NCBI RefSeq assembly: GCF_000284035.1
Contig: NC_016887.1
Location: forward strand, 5,642,001-5,706,000
Length of the DNA stretch: 64,000 nt
Origin: Nocardia cyriacigeorgica GUH-2
Lineage (GTDB): Bacteria > Actinomycetota > Actinomycetes > Mycobacteriales > Mycobacteriaceae
Direction of reading: 5' to 3'
The notes beneath the pieces are model-generated. The model was not told where the DNA came from. It saw only the letters and a program-made list of their open reading frames with translations, and made no database searches. Below are positions 34,018-42,808 of the stretch, one piece after another; position 1 is the stretch's first letter; every line of letters begins with the position of its first letter. The position numbers and the translations under genes are program-made.

Positions 34018-34992
34018 TCAGTCCCGCCAGACCTGCTCGGCAACACGACGGAAGTTCCCGCCGAACACCGCGGCCCGGTCGGCCTCGCTGAAACCACGCT
34101 CGGCGAGCACGTCGTCCAGTCCGGGCACCTCGGACAGCCCGAGCAGGTCTTCGGGTGGGGTCCACTGCAAGGGGCCCCATTTGGTGTACGCGTCGGAGAA
34201 GGCGGCGGGGTTGGTGCGGATTTCGTGGTTGAAGTCTTCGGCGTCGAAGGAGTAGTCGGAGCCGAGGCCGATGTGGTCGATGCCGACGAGTTCGGCGCCG
34301 TATTCGATGTGGTCGGCCATGGCGCTCACCCGCTGGGCGCGCTCGTCGGGGTCGTTGCGGCCGAGGAAGATGCCGACGCCGTTGATGCCGATGACGCCGC
34401 CGGTGTCGGCGCAGGCCCGGGCCTGCGCGTCGGTGATGTTGCGCGGGTGCTCCCAGACCGCGTCGAAGTTGGCGTGGCTGTAGATCATCGGCACTTCGGT
34501 GAGTTCGGCGAGGTCGAGGCCGGTGCGGCGGGAGCAGTGCGCGCCGTCGACGAACACGCCCGCCTCGTTCAGCGCGCGCACCAGATCGCGGCCGTAGCCG
34601 GTGAGCCCGGTGTCCTCGGTGTCTAGGCAGCCGCAGCCTGCCGCGTTGGCGTGGTTGTAGGTGGGCAGCAGGGAGCGGACGCCGAGGTCGCGGAAACGGG
34701 CGACGTTGTCGAGATCGCCGTCGAGCGGGCCGGCATCCTCGAGGTCGAAGGCGAGGGCGATGGTGTCCGGGTCACCGATCTCGGAGACCTTGGTGACCAG
34801 CCGGAACCGCCCGTCGGCGAGTGCGTCGGCGCGGAATTTGTGCAGCAAGGCGAGGGTGTCGGCGCTCGATTGCGGCGAATAGCCGACGTTCACCGACAGA
34901 TACGAGCCGAGCGGGTAGCGCGCCAGCTCGCTGATGTCGGCGGTCGGTAGCAGCGGCAGGCAGCTGTGCTGCTCCCACAGAAACGGCGGCAC
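34018..34992 (-). CDS. Membrane dipeptidase family (M19) protein
   Basis: This 324-residue TIM-barrel protein is of the renal dipeptidase family. Likely metal ligands are Glu in FDLEDAGPL, His in VDGAHCS and His in IYSHANFD. The usual first ligand motif H-x-D near the N terminus is replaced by EQHSCLPL, so the Asp is missing. This variant is seen in an actinobacterial subgroup, as I recall, and may use a single metal or act on unusual dipeptides. No signal peptide is present, so it is cytosolic. It is divergent from the prolyl oligopeptidase gene. Confidence 0.8.
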   Translation of the reverse strand: MPPFLWEQHSCLPLLPTADISELARYPLGSYLSVNVGYSPQSSADTLALLHKFRADALADGRFRLVTKVSEIGDPDTIALAFDLEDAGPLDGDLDNVARFRDLGVRSLLPTYNHANAAGCGCLDTEDTGLTGYGRDLVRALNEAGVFVDGAHCSRRTGLDLAELTEVPMIYSHANFDAVWEHPRNITDAQARACADTGGVIGINGVGIFLGRNDPDERAQRVSAMADHIEYGAELVGIDHIGLGSDYSFDAEDFNHEIRTNPAAFSDAYTKWGPLQWTPPEDLLGLSEVPGLDDVLAERGFSEADRAAVFGGNFRRVAEQVWRD

Positions 34993-35099
34993 GGCAACCT
35001 CCTGGATGGTTCAGTATCCGAGCAGCTCATCCTATGTCTCGGCGGCGGCGTGCCCGGGTACCCACGTGGCGGTCGTCACCGCTCGGCAACAATGTGGGG

Positions 35100-37157
35100 A
35101 TGAGCGGCGTTGACGAGAAGGTGACTGATCCGTATCTCTGGCTCGAAGAGGTGACCGGCGAGGCCGCCCTCGACTTCGCCCGCGCCCGCAACGAGGTCGT
35201 CGTCGAGCGCTTCGCCTCCGCCGACCGGTTCACCGAGTTGCAGCGCCGCATCCTGGACATGCTCGACACCGACACCAAGATCGCCTACCCGGGCCGCCGG
35301 GGGCAGTGGCTGTACAACTACTGGCGCGACGCCGAGCACCCGCGCGGACTGTGGCGACGCACCACCTTCGCCGAGTACGCCACCGACGACCCCGACTGGG
35401 ATGTGCTGATCGACCTCGACGCGGTCGCCGCCGAGGAGGACGAGAACTGGGTGTGGGGCGGTGCGGGCGTGCTGCGTCCGTCGCAGAGCCGCGCGCTGAT
35501 CTCGCTCTCGCGCGGCGGTGCGGACGCCAAGGTCGTGCGCGAATTCGATCTGGAGACCAGGAAGTTCATCGCCCCCGAGGACGGCGGTTTCTTCCTGCCC
35601 GAGGCGAAATCGCAGATCAGCTGGATCGATATCGACTCGGTGTATGTGGGCACCGATTTCGAACCCGGCTCGCTCACCGATTCCGGATATCCGCGCATCG
35701 CCAAGCGCTGGCGTCGCGGCACCCCGCTGACGGAGGCGGAGACGGTGTTCGAGGGCGAGGTCGGCGATGTCGCCGTATCCGCCGGTTACGACCGGACTCC
35801 CGGCTACGAACGCCACTATGTGGGCAGGGCCACCGACTTCTTCAACGAAGAGGTGTATCTGCTCGAATCCGACGGCACTTGGCGTCAGCTGGAGACGCCG
35901 CTGGATGCCAGCGAGTCGTGGTACAAGGACTGGCTGCTGGTGCGGTTGAAGTCGCCGTGGGAGATCGGGCCGAAGACCTATCCGGCCGGTGCGCTCCTGG
36001 TGACCGACTTCAACGAATTCCTCGCCGGTGGACGCGATTTCGAGGTGCTGTTCGAGCCCGACGCGCACACCGCACTGCACGGCTATGGCTGGACCGAGAA
36101 CCATCTGCTGCTGGTCACATTGCAAGACGTGCAGACCAAACTGCACGTCCTCACACCCGGCCCCGACGGCTGGCGCCGCGAACCCCTCGCCGACACCCCG
36201 CCGATGTCGACCACCGGCGTGATGAACCTCGACCCCCTCGAGGGCGGTGACGAATTCATGCTCACCACCAGCGGGTTCACCACCCCGACCACGCTGCTCG
36301 CCGGTTCCGTCGGCGGCCCGGCCACCCGACTGAAGCAGGAACCCGGCTTCTTCGACACCGACGGCATCGAAACCGAGCAGTTCTTCGCCCGCTCCGACGA
36401 CGGAACGATGGTGCCGTACTTCGTCATCCGCCACCGCGACCACAAGGGCTCCCCGCAGCCGACCGTGATGTCCGGTTACGGCGGTTTCGAGGTCTCCCGC
36501 ACTCCCGCCTACAGCGGCGCCTCCGGCATGGGCTGGCTCGAACGCGGCGGCACCTGGGTGATGACCAATATCCGCGGCGGCGGCGAATACGGCCCGGAAT
36601 GGCACACCTCGGTGCAGAAAGCCAACCGGCACAAGGTCTACGAGGACTTCTCTTCCATCGCTCGCGACCTGGTCGAGCGCGGCATCACGACCCACGAACA
36701 GCTCGGCGCCGTCGGCGGCTCCAACGGCGGTCTGCTCATGGGCGTCATGCTCACCCGCTATCCGGAACTGTTCGGCGCCATCGTCTGCCAGGTCCCGCTG
36801 CTGGACATGAAGCGCTACCACCGCCTCCTGGCCGGCGCCTCCTGGATGGCCGAATACGGCGACCCGGACAACCCGGAAGAATGGGAATACATCAGCAAAT
36901 ACTCCCCCTACCAGAACGTTCGGGCCGACAAGCAGTACCCGCCGATCCTGCTCACCACCTCAACCCGCGACGACCGCGTCCATCCCGGGCACGCCCGCAA
37001 GATGGCCGCCCTCCTGGAACAACTCGGGCACAAGGTCTGGTACCACGAGAACATCGAAGGCGGACACGGCGGAGCGGCTGATAACAAGCAGTCGGCGTTC
37101 CAAGCGGCGCTGATCTACGAATTCTTCACGCAGATGCTGGTGGAGAAAGAGGGGTAA
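35100..37157 (+). CDS. Prolyl oligopeptidase family serine peptidase (S9)
   Basis: This 685-residue enzyme has an N-terminal seven-bladed propeller (about residues 70-410) and a C-terminal alpha/beta hydrolase domain. The catalytic Ser is in GGSNGGLL, the Asp in TRDDRVHPGHARK and the His in EGGHGGAADN. The opening VTDPYLWLEEV is typical of prolyl endopeptidases, which cleave after Pro in short peptides. It has no signal peptide, so it acts in the cytoplasm. The ATG at 35100 matches family length; a frame extends to 35034. A dipeptidase gene lies divergently, suggesting peptide turnover. Confidence 0.9.
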   Translation: MSGVDEKVTDPYLWLEEVTGEAALDFARARNEVVVERFASADRFTELQRRILDMLDTDTKIAYPGRRGQWLYNYWRDAEHPRGLWRRTTFAEYATDDPDWDVLIDLDAVAAEEDENWVWGGAGVLRPSQSRALISLSRGGADAKVVREFDLETRKFIAPEDGGFFLPEAKSQISWIDIDSVYVGTDFEPGSLTDSGYPRIAKRWRRGTPLTEAETVFEGEVGDVAVSAGYDRTPGYERHYVGRATDFFNEEVYLLESDGTWRQLETPLDASESWYKDWLLVRLKSPWEIGPKTYPAGALLVTDFNEFLAGGRDFEVLFEPDAHTALHGYGWTENHLLLVTLQDVQTKLHVLTPGPDGWRREPLADTPPMSTTGVMNLDPLEGGDEFMLTTSGFTTPTTLLAGSVGGPATRLKQEPGFFDTDGIETEQFFARSDDGTMVPYFVIRHRDHKGSPQPTVMSGYGGFEVSRTPAYSGASGMGWLERGGTWVMTNIRGGGEYGPEWHTSVQKANRHKVYEDFSSIARDLVERGITTHEQLGAVGGSNGGLLMGVMLTRYPELFGAIVCQVPLLDMKRYHRLLAGASWMAEYGDPDNPEEWEYISKYSPYQNVRADKQYPPILLTTSTRDDRVHPGHARKMAALLEQLGHKVWYHENIEGGHGGAADNKQSAFQAALIYEFFTQMLVEKEG

Positions 37158-37268
37158 GCCGCAGCATCGGGGCTTCGCTCACCTCGCGGATAACGCTGAC
37201 CGACGGTCTCGCCGGCTGGAGATGATCGAGACAGTCGTGTCGTTCCGCGAGGGCCCGACCTCGAGACC

Positions 37269-38276
37269 TCAGATGTCGCTCACCGACAGGACGCGGAACG
37301 GGGTGACAGGAGTTCCCGGGCCGAGCGGGCCGCCCTTGTCGAATTGCGAGGACACGACCAGAGTTCGATCGTCGATATGCACCAAAGTCGTTGGTACGGC
37401 CAGTGACTCGTCGGTCAGCTCGGCTTCCCGGGTCGCGCTGGTTCCGTCGGGAGTGATGGTCCAGCGGGACAGGGTATTGCGGACGTTCTGGCCTACCCGC
37501 AGCGTCGTGCCGTCCAGCTCGAGTCCATCACCCATCGACACATCACCGCCGTTCAACACGACCTTGCTGATGGGGCCAGGAGTTTCCGCGGCGAGGTCCA
37601 CTCGATAGAGATCGCCGCCGGTCGAATCGACGACGAGCAGATACTTGCCGTCGGCGTCGGCGGTGATGCCGTTGAGGGTGTAGGCCTCGGGGCCGTGCGG
37701 TTCGAGGGCGGGCTTCAGATCGAAGGCGGGGGCGAGTTCGGCGCGGCCGCCCTGGGCGATCGTGCGCGTCAGATCGCCGGCCGTGATCCGGTACACCACT
37801 GCGGTTTTGCTGTCGGTGACGTAGGCGGTGCCGTCGGCGGTGATCACGATGTCATTGATGAAGTGCTCCCCCGCGCCGACGTCGAAGCGGGCCAGCAGCT
37901 CGCGCGAGTCGATGTTGTACACAGCGACTCCGGCGGACGAGTCGAGCACCCACAGCCGCCCGTCGCGATCCACCCGCAATCCGTTCGCGGTCCTGCGCCC
38001 GTCGGTGCCGCTGGGCAGGAATACTTCGGCCGTATCCGCGCCCGGTGTCGACCGGTAGATCGTGCCGTCGGCGAAGGAGCCGACGTAGATGTCGCCGTGG
38101 CGTTTGTCGGCCGCGATCCCCTCCGGGTACACCCGATCCCCGGGCAGCTCGAAGGCCGTCTCGATCCGCGGCGTCTGCTCCGCCGAGTCCGCGTTAGCGC
38201 CACAACCGGCGGCGGCAAGCATAGCCGTCGCCGCGACCAATGCCGTCGACCAGCGACGACGCGCAATCTGATGCAT
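37269..38276 (-). CDS. SMP-30/gluconolactonase-like propeller lipoprotein
   Basis: This 335-residue protein has a signal sequence ending in the lipobox LAAAGC, so it is anchored outside the membrane. The rest forms a six-bladed propeller of the SMP-30/NHL type with repeats such as YPEGIAADKRHGDIYVGS, NGLRVDRDGRLWVLD and NDIVITADGTAYVTD. Members are lactonases or non-enzymatic binding proteins. Metal-site residues (Glu, Asn, Asn, Asp) appear partly present. It is divergent from a MarR gene with a palindrome between them, so it is probably the regulated target. Confidence 0.78.
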   Translation of the reverse strand: MHQIARRRWSTALVAATAMLAAAGCGANADSAEQTPRIETAFELPGDRVYPEGIAADKRHGDIYVGSFADGTIYRSTPGADTAEVFLPSGTDGRRTANGLRVDRDGRLWVLDSSAGVAVYNIDSRELLARFDVGAGEHFINDIVITADGTAYVTDSKTAVVYRITAGDLTRTIAQGGRAELAPAFDLKPALEPHGPEAYTLNGITADADGKYLLVVDSTGGDLYRVDLAAETPGPISKVVLNGGDVSMGDGLELDGTTLRVGQNVRNTLSRWTITPDGTSATREAELTDESLAVPTTLVHIDDRTLVVSSQFDKGGPLGPGTPVTPFRVLSVSDI

Positions 38277-38325
38277 GATTCGAGCCCCTCATGTGTAGTC
38301 ACATACTAGATCGAGCACGAATGTA

Positions 38326-38341
38326 GATTAGAGTTCTAATC
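38326..38341. promoter_or_regulatory. MarR-type operator between lipoprotein and marR
   Basis: The palindrome GATTAGA-GT-TCTAATC lies between the two divergent genes. A second weaker repeat, ATGTG-N4-CACAT, is at 38291-38304. Both suit a MarR dimer. Confidence 0.6.
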
Positions 38342-38377
38342 ATCGTCAAGACTCTATCCAACCGAAGAGTGGATACG

Positions 38378-38854
38378 ATGCCTGGTATGACGCCCATGCC
38401 CGCCGCCGAACGCATCGGCTCCTACATCAAGCGCGCCGAACAGGCCCTGAACGCGGCCAAGAACGCGGCGCTGAAACCGGCGGGCGTCACCGTGGCCCAG
38501 TACGCGGCGCTGCTGGGCCTGGTCGAGAACCCGGGCATCTCCGCCGCCGCCCTCGCCCGGCTGTGCGGGGTGACGCCGCCGACGATGAACACCGTGCTCA
38601 CCAACCTCGTCGACCGCGGCCTCATCGAACGCACCCCGCACGCTTGGCACAAGAACGTGCTCGAAACCCGGCTCACCGAGGCCGGCGAGCAGGCCATGCG
38701 CGATGCGGACGCCCGCGCGATCGCCGTGGAGCGCGCCGTCGCGGCGGGCTTCACCGAGGATGAGCGGCAGACGCTGATCGATCTGCTGACCCGCTGCGCC
38801 GACCTCTTCGATGCCACCCGGGCCGAGGCGCCCGCAGCACCCGAGCGGAGTTAG
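38378..38854 (+). CDS. MarR-family regulator
   Basis: This 158-residue winged-helix protein has AAALARLCGVTPPTMNTVLTNLVDRGLIER as the recognition region, then HAWHKNVLETRLTEAGEQ for the wing. AAGAG lies 8 bases before the ATG at 38378; a GTG at 38369 is an alternative. The HAD hydrolase gene begins 3 bases after the stop, so the two are one operon. The palindrome at 38326 supports autoregulation and control of the divergent propeller lipoprotein. Confidence 0.82.
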   Translation: MPGMTPMPAAERIGSYIKRAEQALNAAKNAALKPAGVTVAQYAALLGLVENPGISAAALARLCGVTPPTMNTVLTNLVDRGLIERTPHAWHKNVLETRLTEAGEQAMRDADARAIAVERAVAAGFTEDERQTLIDLLTRCADLFDATRAEAPAAPERS

Positions 38855-38857
38855 CCG

Positions 38858-39637
38858 ATGAGTGATCCAGCAGGCATCCTCTACGACATCGACGGAGTGC
38901 TGGTCACGTCATGGCGTGCCTTGCCCGGTGCGTCCGACGCCGTCCGGAGCCTCGCCGAGCGGGGACTGCGCCGCGCGTTCTTGACCAACACCACCTCCCG
39001 CACCCAGGCCGAGATCGCCGACCGGCTGTGCGCGGCGGGCATCGAGGTCGGCGCCGACGAGATCGTCACTGCGGCCCGCTTGACCGTCGAGTACCTGCGC
39101 CGCAACCATCCTGGCGCCCGCACGTGGGTGCTCAACCACGGCGATATCGAGGTGGATCTCGCCGAGCTCCGCTTCGACGCCACCGACCCCGAGGTCGTCG
39201 TGCTCGGTGGCGCGGGCCCCGAATTCACCCACCGCGCGCTCAGTCGCGTCGTGGAACTGATGCTCGACGGCGTGCCGGTGGTCGCCATGCAGGGCGGCAT
39301 GACCTGGGCCACCGACGACGGCCTGCGCATCGACACCGGCACCTATCTGCCCGGCTTGGAAGCGGCCGGGAACGCCGGCATCACCGTCGTCGGCAAACCA
39401 TCCGCCACCGGCTTCCGCACCTGCGCCGCGACCATGGATCTGACACCGGAGCAGGTGCTGATGATCGGCGACGACCTGCAATCCGACGTACTGGCCGCCC
39501 AAGACGTCGGCATGACCGGGGTGCTGGTGCGCACCGGCAAGTTCCGCGCCGCCGTATTGGAAGCGTCGGCGCGGCAGCCGGATCACGTCATCCATTCGGT
39601 AGCAGACCTACCCGGGCTCCTCGCGCAATCCGGCTAG
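38858..39637 (+). CDS. HAD-IIA hydrolase, NagD/LHPP-like
   Basis: This 259-residue phosphatase has HAD motif I ILYDIDGVL (nucleophile and acid Asp), motif II FLTNTTSRT, the C2 cap of the IIA type, motif III Lys in VVGKPSATGF and motif IV MIGDDLQSDV. All catalytic residues are present. The family dephosphorylates small sugar or nucleotide phosphates, or phosphohistidine/phospholysine in LHPP. It is co-transcribed with the MarR gene 3 bases upstream. The true substrate is unknown. Confidence 0.85.
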   Translation: MSDPAGILYDIDGVLVTSWRALPGASDAVRSLAERGLRRAFLTNTTSRTQAEIADRLCAAGIEVGADEIVTAARLTVEYLRRNHPGARTWVLNHGDIEVDLAELRFDATDPEVVVLGGAGPEFTHRALSRVVELMLDGVPVVAMQGGMTWATDDGLRIDTGTYLPGLEAAGNAGITVVGKPSATGFRTCAATMDLTPEQVLMIGDDLQSDVLAAQDVGMTGVLVRTGKFRAAVLEASARQPDHVIHSVADLPGLLAQSG

Positions 39638-39710
39638 CGCCTCGCTCGCTCGTGGCGCGATGTTCGTCGGAATTCGTGCGAAGGTGTCCGTTCGCAGAGG
39701 ATGCGAGAGG

Positions 39711-40397
39711 TCAGCCGAGAACGAACGCGACGAGAAACCCTGCCGCGGTGGCGATCCCGACCCACCATCCACCCTCCCGGTACGCCTCGGGCATGAGCGA
39801 ATCCGCGAGCACGGCGATCGTCGCCCCACCGGCGAACGCCTGCACGGTGCTGATCTGGGTGCCGGAAAGATTGTCCGAGAGCAGGTTTCCCAGCACCGTC
39901 ACCACCACCAGCACCACGCCGGTGATCGTCCACAAGGCCAGCGCACGCCCCGGTGCGAAACCGTGCCGGTCGCGCATCAGCGCCGCACCGCCGATCGCCT
40001 CGGGCACATTGCCCACCGCCACCGCGACCAGCAGCACCACTCCCCCGCCGCCGGCCAGCGTGACGCCGAGCGCGGTGTTCTCGGGGACACCGTCGAGCAC
40101 CGTGCCGAGCATCAACGCCCACCCGATCGCGGTGGGACCGAGCCGTTGCTCGATGAACCGATTCGCGACGACATACACCGTGGCTCCGGCGAACAGGGCA
40201 GTGCCCGCGACCCAGGCCCCGGCTTCCACGAACGCCGGTTCGAACAATTCGTTGGTCACCGCGGCGATCATGGTGCCTGCGCCGAAGGCCATCAGCGAGG
40301 CGAGCAATGGTTTCGGCAATGTCCAGCGCAAGCCGATGACGGCGCCGAGCACCAGCGGCACTGCCGTGCCCAATCCGTAGAGCAGCGCGGTCCCCAT
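39711..40397 (-). CDS. ZIP-family metal permease, divergent motif
   Basis: This 228-residue protein has about eight membrane helices in ZIP order. The two central motifs are LDGVPENTALG and VGNVPEAIGG, so the metal-binding His residues of helices 4 and 5 (HNxPEG, HExPEG) are replaced while Pro-Glu is kept. The substrate and direction of transport are thus uncertain. The start at 40397 begins just before the first helix; an open frame continues to an ATG at 40451. No metalloregulator is adjacent. Confidence 0.7.
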   Translation of the reverse strand: MGTALLYGLGTAVPLVLGAVIGLRWTLPKPLLASLMAFGAGTMIAAVTNELFEPAFVEAGAWVAGTALFAGATVYVVANRFIEQRLGPTAIGWALMLGTVLDGVPENTALGVTLAGGGGVVLLVAVAVGNVPEAIGGAALMRDRHGFAPGRALALWTITGVVLVVVTVLGNLLSDNLSGTQISTVQAFAGGATIAVLADSLMPEAYREGGWWVGIATAAGFLVAFVLG

Positions 40398-40736
40398 TCG
40401 GCCACGGTAGGTCAATGGATAGTGCCGCCCCGGTTTCCGCGCCGGAGCCATCTAAATAATTCTAGAAATTCCCTTCAAAATCGCCCGAGCCGCCGTAGCT
40501 CTCGGTATCGTCCGATTCGGCAAACAGCCAGTGACACTGGCCAGGTAATCCCAGATCGGAGTTCGTGTTTGACAGCTGTTCCATCCGACGTGCTCGGACA
40601 GTCGCTCGCATGCCGTCGGCGATGGGGAAGGCCGGTGAGTGTCGAACATCTCGCCTGCCCCGGCGCCACGAGCGAATAACGAGCCGACGCAGACTTGCCA
40701 ACTCGGCTGACGCGCGGTCGGCCGCCAGTTGCGGCG
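40398..40736. other. Intergenic stretch between ZIP permease and TetR gene
   Basis: No gene is assigned with confidence. An AT-rich patch (40452-40475) probably contains the ZIP promoter. A perfect 7-bp palindromic hairpin GCCAGTG-A-CACTGGC lies at about 40527-40541. A 40-residue minus-strand frame (40462-40584) has unusual, low-Arg composition and could be a short gene. The right end runs into a terminator-like hairpin on the plus strand, which implies a transcript that is not explained. Confidence 0.4.
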
Positions 40737-40771
40737 AAGGGCCCGATCCATGACGAGGGGATCGGGCCCTT
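40737..40771 (+). terminator. Terminator-like hairpin before the TetR gene
   Basis: A perfect 13-bp stem, AAGGGCCCGATCC with its complement, has a 9-base loop, followed by CGGTATTGT. It ends 17 bases before the TetR start codon. No coding gene lies upstream on this strand, so it may end a small RNA or act as an attenuator in the tetR leader. Confidence 0.7.
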
Positions 40772-40788
40772 CGGTATTGTCTGCCCCA

Positions 40789-41421
40789 ATGTCACAGGAT
40801 GCGAATACGGGACGAATGTATGCCGGGCAACCCGTAGAGGACCGGCAGCGCCAGCGGCGTGCGCGTTTTCTGGAATCCGGGCTCACCGTTTTCGCGCGCG
40901 ATGGATACGCCAACAGTTCGGTCGGCGCCATTTGCAAGGATGCGGGGCTGTCGTCTCGGCAGTTCTACGAGGAGTTCACCGGCCGCGAATCCTTGCTGAT
41001 CGAGCTGTACGAGCAGATCCATCGGGAATCGCGCGCCGCGGTCGAGGCAGCACTGGCCGAACGGTCCGAGGCCAGCGCGGTGGAGAGCATCGACGCCGCC
41101 GTGCGCGCCTACGTGCAATCCATCGGCACCGACCCACGCAAGGCCAGAGTGGCACTGGTCGAGGTGGTCGGCGCCGGACCCAAGGTGGAAAAGCTGCGGC
41201 TGGAACTGCGTCGCATGTGGGGTTCGCTGCTCGCGGGCGCGGCCGAGGACGCCGCGATGCACGGCGAGATCCCGCCCGGCGACTACGAGATGCGGATGCT
41301 GGCCATCATCGGCGCGGTCAACTACGTGGTCGACGAATGGAGCGGCTCGGACCCGCGCCGTCCCCTCGACGACGTGATCCGCGTGCTCAGCCGGGTCATC
41401 ATGGGTGCCGTCGGAGCGTGA
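40789..41421 (+). CDS. TetR-family regulator
   Basis: This 210-residue protein has a helix-turn-helix at about residues 20-65 (FLESGLTVFARDGYANSSVGAICKDAGLS) followed by the typical QFYEEFTGRESLL. The C-terminal ligand domain is not assignable to a subfamily. The ATG at 40789 lies directly after a hairpin, and a ribosome binding site is poor there; in-frame starts upstream lie inside the hairpin stem. It is followed after 32 bases by an alpha/beta hydrolase gene on the same strand, a likely target. Confidence 0.78.
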   Translation: MSQDANTGRMYAGQPVEDRQRQRRARFLESGLTVFARDGYANSSVGAICKDAGLSSRQFYEEFTGRESLLIELYEQIHRESRAAVEAALAERSEASAVESIDAAVRAYVQSIGTDPRKARVALVEVVGAGPKVEKLRLELRRMWGSLLAGAAEDAAMHGEIPPGDYEMRMLAIIGAVNYVVDEWSGSDPRRPLDDVIRVLSRVIMGAVGA

Positions 41422-41453
41422 TCGGCACCGGGGGCTGCGCGTAGCCTTGGCGC

Positions 41454-42314
41454 GTGGAGACCGTACCGATCCAGATGCCCGACGGCAGCACCGTCCCTGT
41501 GCGATTGCTGTCGGCCTCGGGCGTCCACCGTCATCCGGTGACGCCGGACGTGCCGCGCCCTGTCGTGGTGATCGTGCCCGGGCTCGGCGTCCCCGGCGAG
41601 TACTACAGCTACTTCGCCCGGCTGCTGTCCGAGCGCGGTTTCGACGTCGCCATCGCCGAATTACGCGGTAACGGCGACAGCACCCCCAAACCGGACTCCT
41701 CGAGCACCTACGGCTACCACGAGTTGGTCTCGGTCGACTTCCCCGCCATGTTCGAAGTGGTGCGCGACCGTTTCCCCGACAGCACGCCCTACCTGCTCGG
41801 CCACAGCATGGGCGGCCAGCTCGGCGTCATGTACGCCGCCCGCATCCGCGGCCGCCTCGGCGGACTCATCCTGATCGCCTCCGGCACCCCCTACTACCGC
41901 GGCTACCGCGGACTCACCGGCCCCGGCATGCTCGTCGGCACCGCCGCCGTCTCCCTCACCGCCAACCTGGCCGGCTTCTGGCCCGGCGACCGCTTCGGCC
42001 CCAACGGCTTCGGCCGCCAATCCAAGGTCCTGATCTCCGACTGGGCCCGCCTCGCCCGCACCGGCCGCTTCGTCCCCGTCGGCGCCGACATCGACTACGA
42101 AGAACGCATAGCCCGCCTGAAACTCCCCGTCCTGTCCATCACCATGACCGGCGACGACCTCACCCCCACCTCCTCCGCCCGCCACCTGCTGGAAAAATTA
42201 CCCAACGCCGACGTCACCACCTGGCACGAGACCCGACCACTCGGGCACAACGGGTGGATCCCCGATCCGAACAGCACGATCGACCGGATCGAGAAGTGGT
42301 TGCGGGACAGGTGA
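41454..42314 (+). CDS. Alpha/beta hydrolase
   Basis: This 286-residue protein has the oxyanion segment VIVPGLGVPGEYY, the nucleophile GHSMGGQLG, an Asp in MTGDDLTPTSSA and a His in RPLGHNGW. This is a full catalytic triad of the lipase/esterase type (YheT/UCP037442-like). It has no signal peptide. The final two thirds show very strong C preference at third positions. The GTG start follows the TetR gene by 32 bases. The substrate is unknown. Confidence 0.8.
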   Translation: METVPIQMPDGSTVPVRLLSASGVHRHPVTPDVPRPVVVIVPGLGVPGEYYSYFARLLSERGFDVAIAELRGNGDSTPKPDSSSTYGYHELVSVDFPAMFEVVRDRFPDSTPYLLGHSMGGQLGVMYAARIRGRLGGLILIASGTPYYRGYRGLTGPGMLVGTAAVSLTANLAGFWPGDRFGPNGFGRQSKVLISDWARLARTGRFVPVGADIDYEERIARLKLPVLSITMTGDDLTPTSSARHLLEKLPNADVTTWHETRPLGHNGWIPDPNSTIDRIEKWLRDR

Positions 42315-42326
42315 TTCCCAGCCGCG

Positions 42327-42632
42327 TCACCCACGGCCCCCGATAGTCGACCACCGGGCGAACGACAATCGCGGCCAGACTGTTTCCACGTCGCCGAGTT
42401 CCATGAGGGAATGCAGGGTCAGCGGGTCCAGATGGTTGGGAGCCGGGGTGATCAGCGCGTCGACCTCAGCTGCGCGCATCTGATCGACCAGCGGGAGTAC
42501 CGAACCGATCGCCGGCCAGACCAGATGGTATCCGAGCCGCCGGGCCAGTCGGCGGACCTGCACAACCTCCGCGGAGTACTCGATGCTGACGTCGGGGTCT
42601 ATCCACGCCAAGGCGGTTATTCGGTGGCGCAC
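42327..42632 (-). CDS. Conserved Nocardia-type hypothetical protein
   Basis: This 101-residue protein has an alternating beta-alpha pattern (LGYHLVWPAIGSVLPLVDQMRAAEVDALITPAPNHLD). That recalls the N-terminal half of a resolvase or a small Rossmann-like sensor, but the catalytic Ser-Arg set of resolvases is not visible. I recall similar short proteins from Nocardia genomes, without function. Its start overlaps the end of the small membrane protein gene by 16 bases, making it the third gene of a coupled operon. Confidence 0.6.
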   Translation of the reverse strand: MRHRITALAWIDPDVSIEYSAEVVQVRRLARRLGYHLVWPAIGSVLPLVDQMRAAEVDALITPAPNHLDPLTLHSLMELGDVETVWPRLSFARWSTIGGRG

Positions 42633-42808
42633 GGCGGCTCCATTCGCTCCTCTGACAATCGCGATCCCGGCTCAGCCGAGCTTTCGCTCTCCTCTGGGGA
42701 AACGGACTGTGCAACCACACGCGGGGGCAAGGCAATGGCTCCGACTATTGCCAGTAGTGGTAGCCCGACCGCGACCGCGAATCCGATGGTGATCCAATCG
42801 AGTGTCAT
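42617..42808 (-). CDS. Small single-span membrane protein
   Basis: This 63-residue protein has one hydrophobic helix (about residues 5-28, WITIGFAVAVGLPLLAIVGAIAL) and an acidic, Ser/Glu-rich cytoplasmic tail. Its ATG overlaps the stop of the upstream winged-helix gene (ATGA), and its 3' end overlaps the next gene by 16 bases. The tight overlaps on both sides are the main support that it is real. The function is unknown. Confidence 0.55.
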   Translation of the reverse strand: MTLDWITIGFAVAVGLPLLAIVGAIALPPRVVAQSVSPEESESSAEPGSRLSEERMEPPCATE

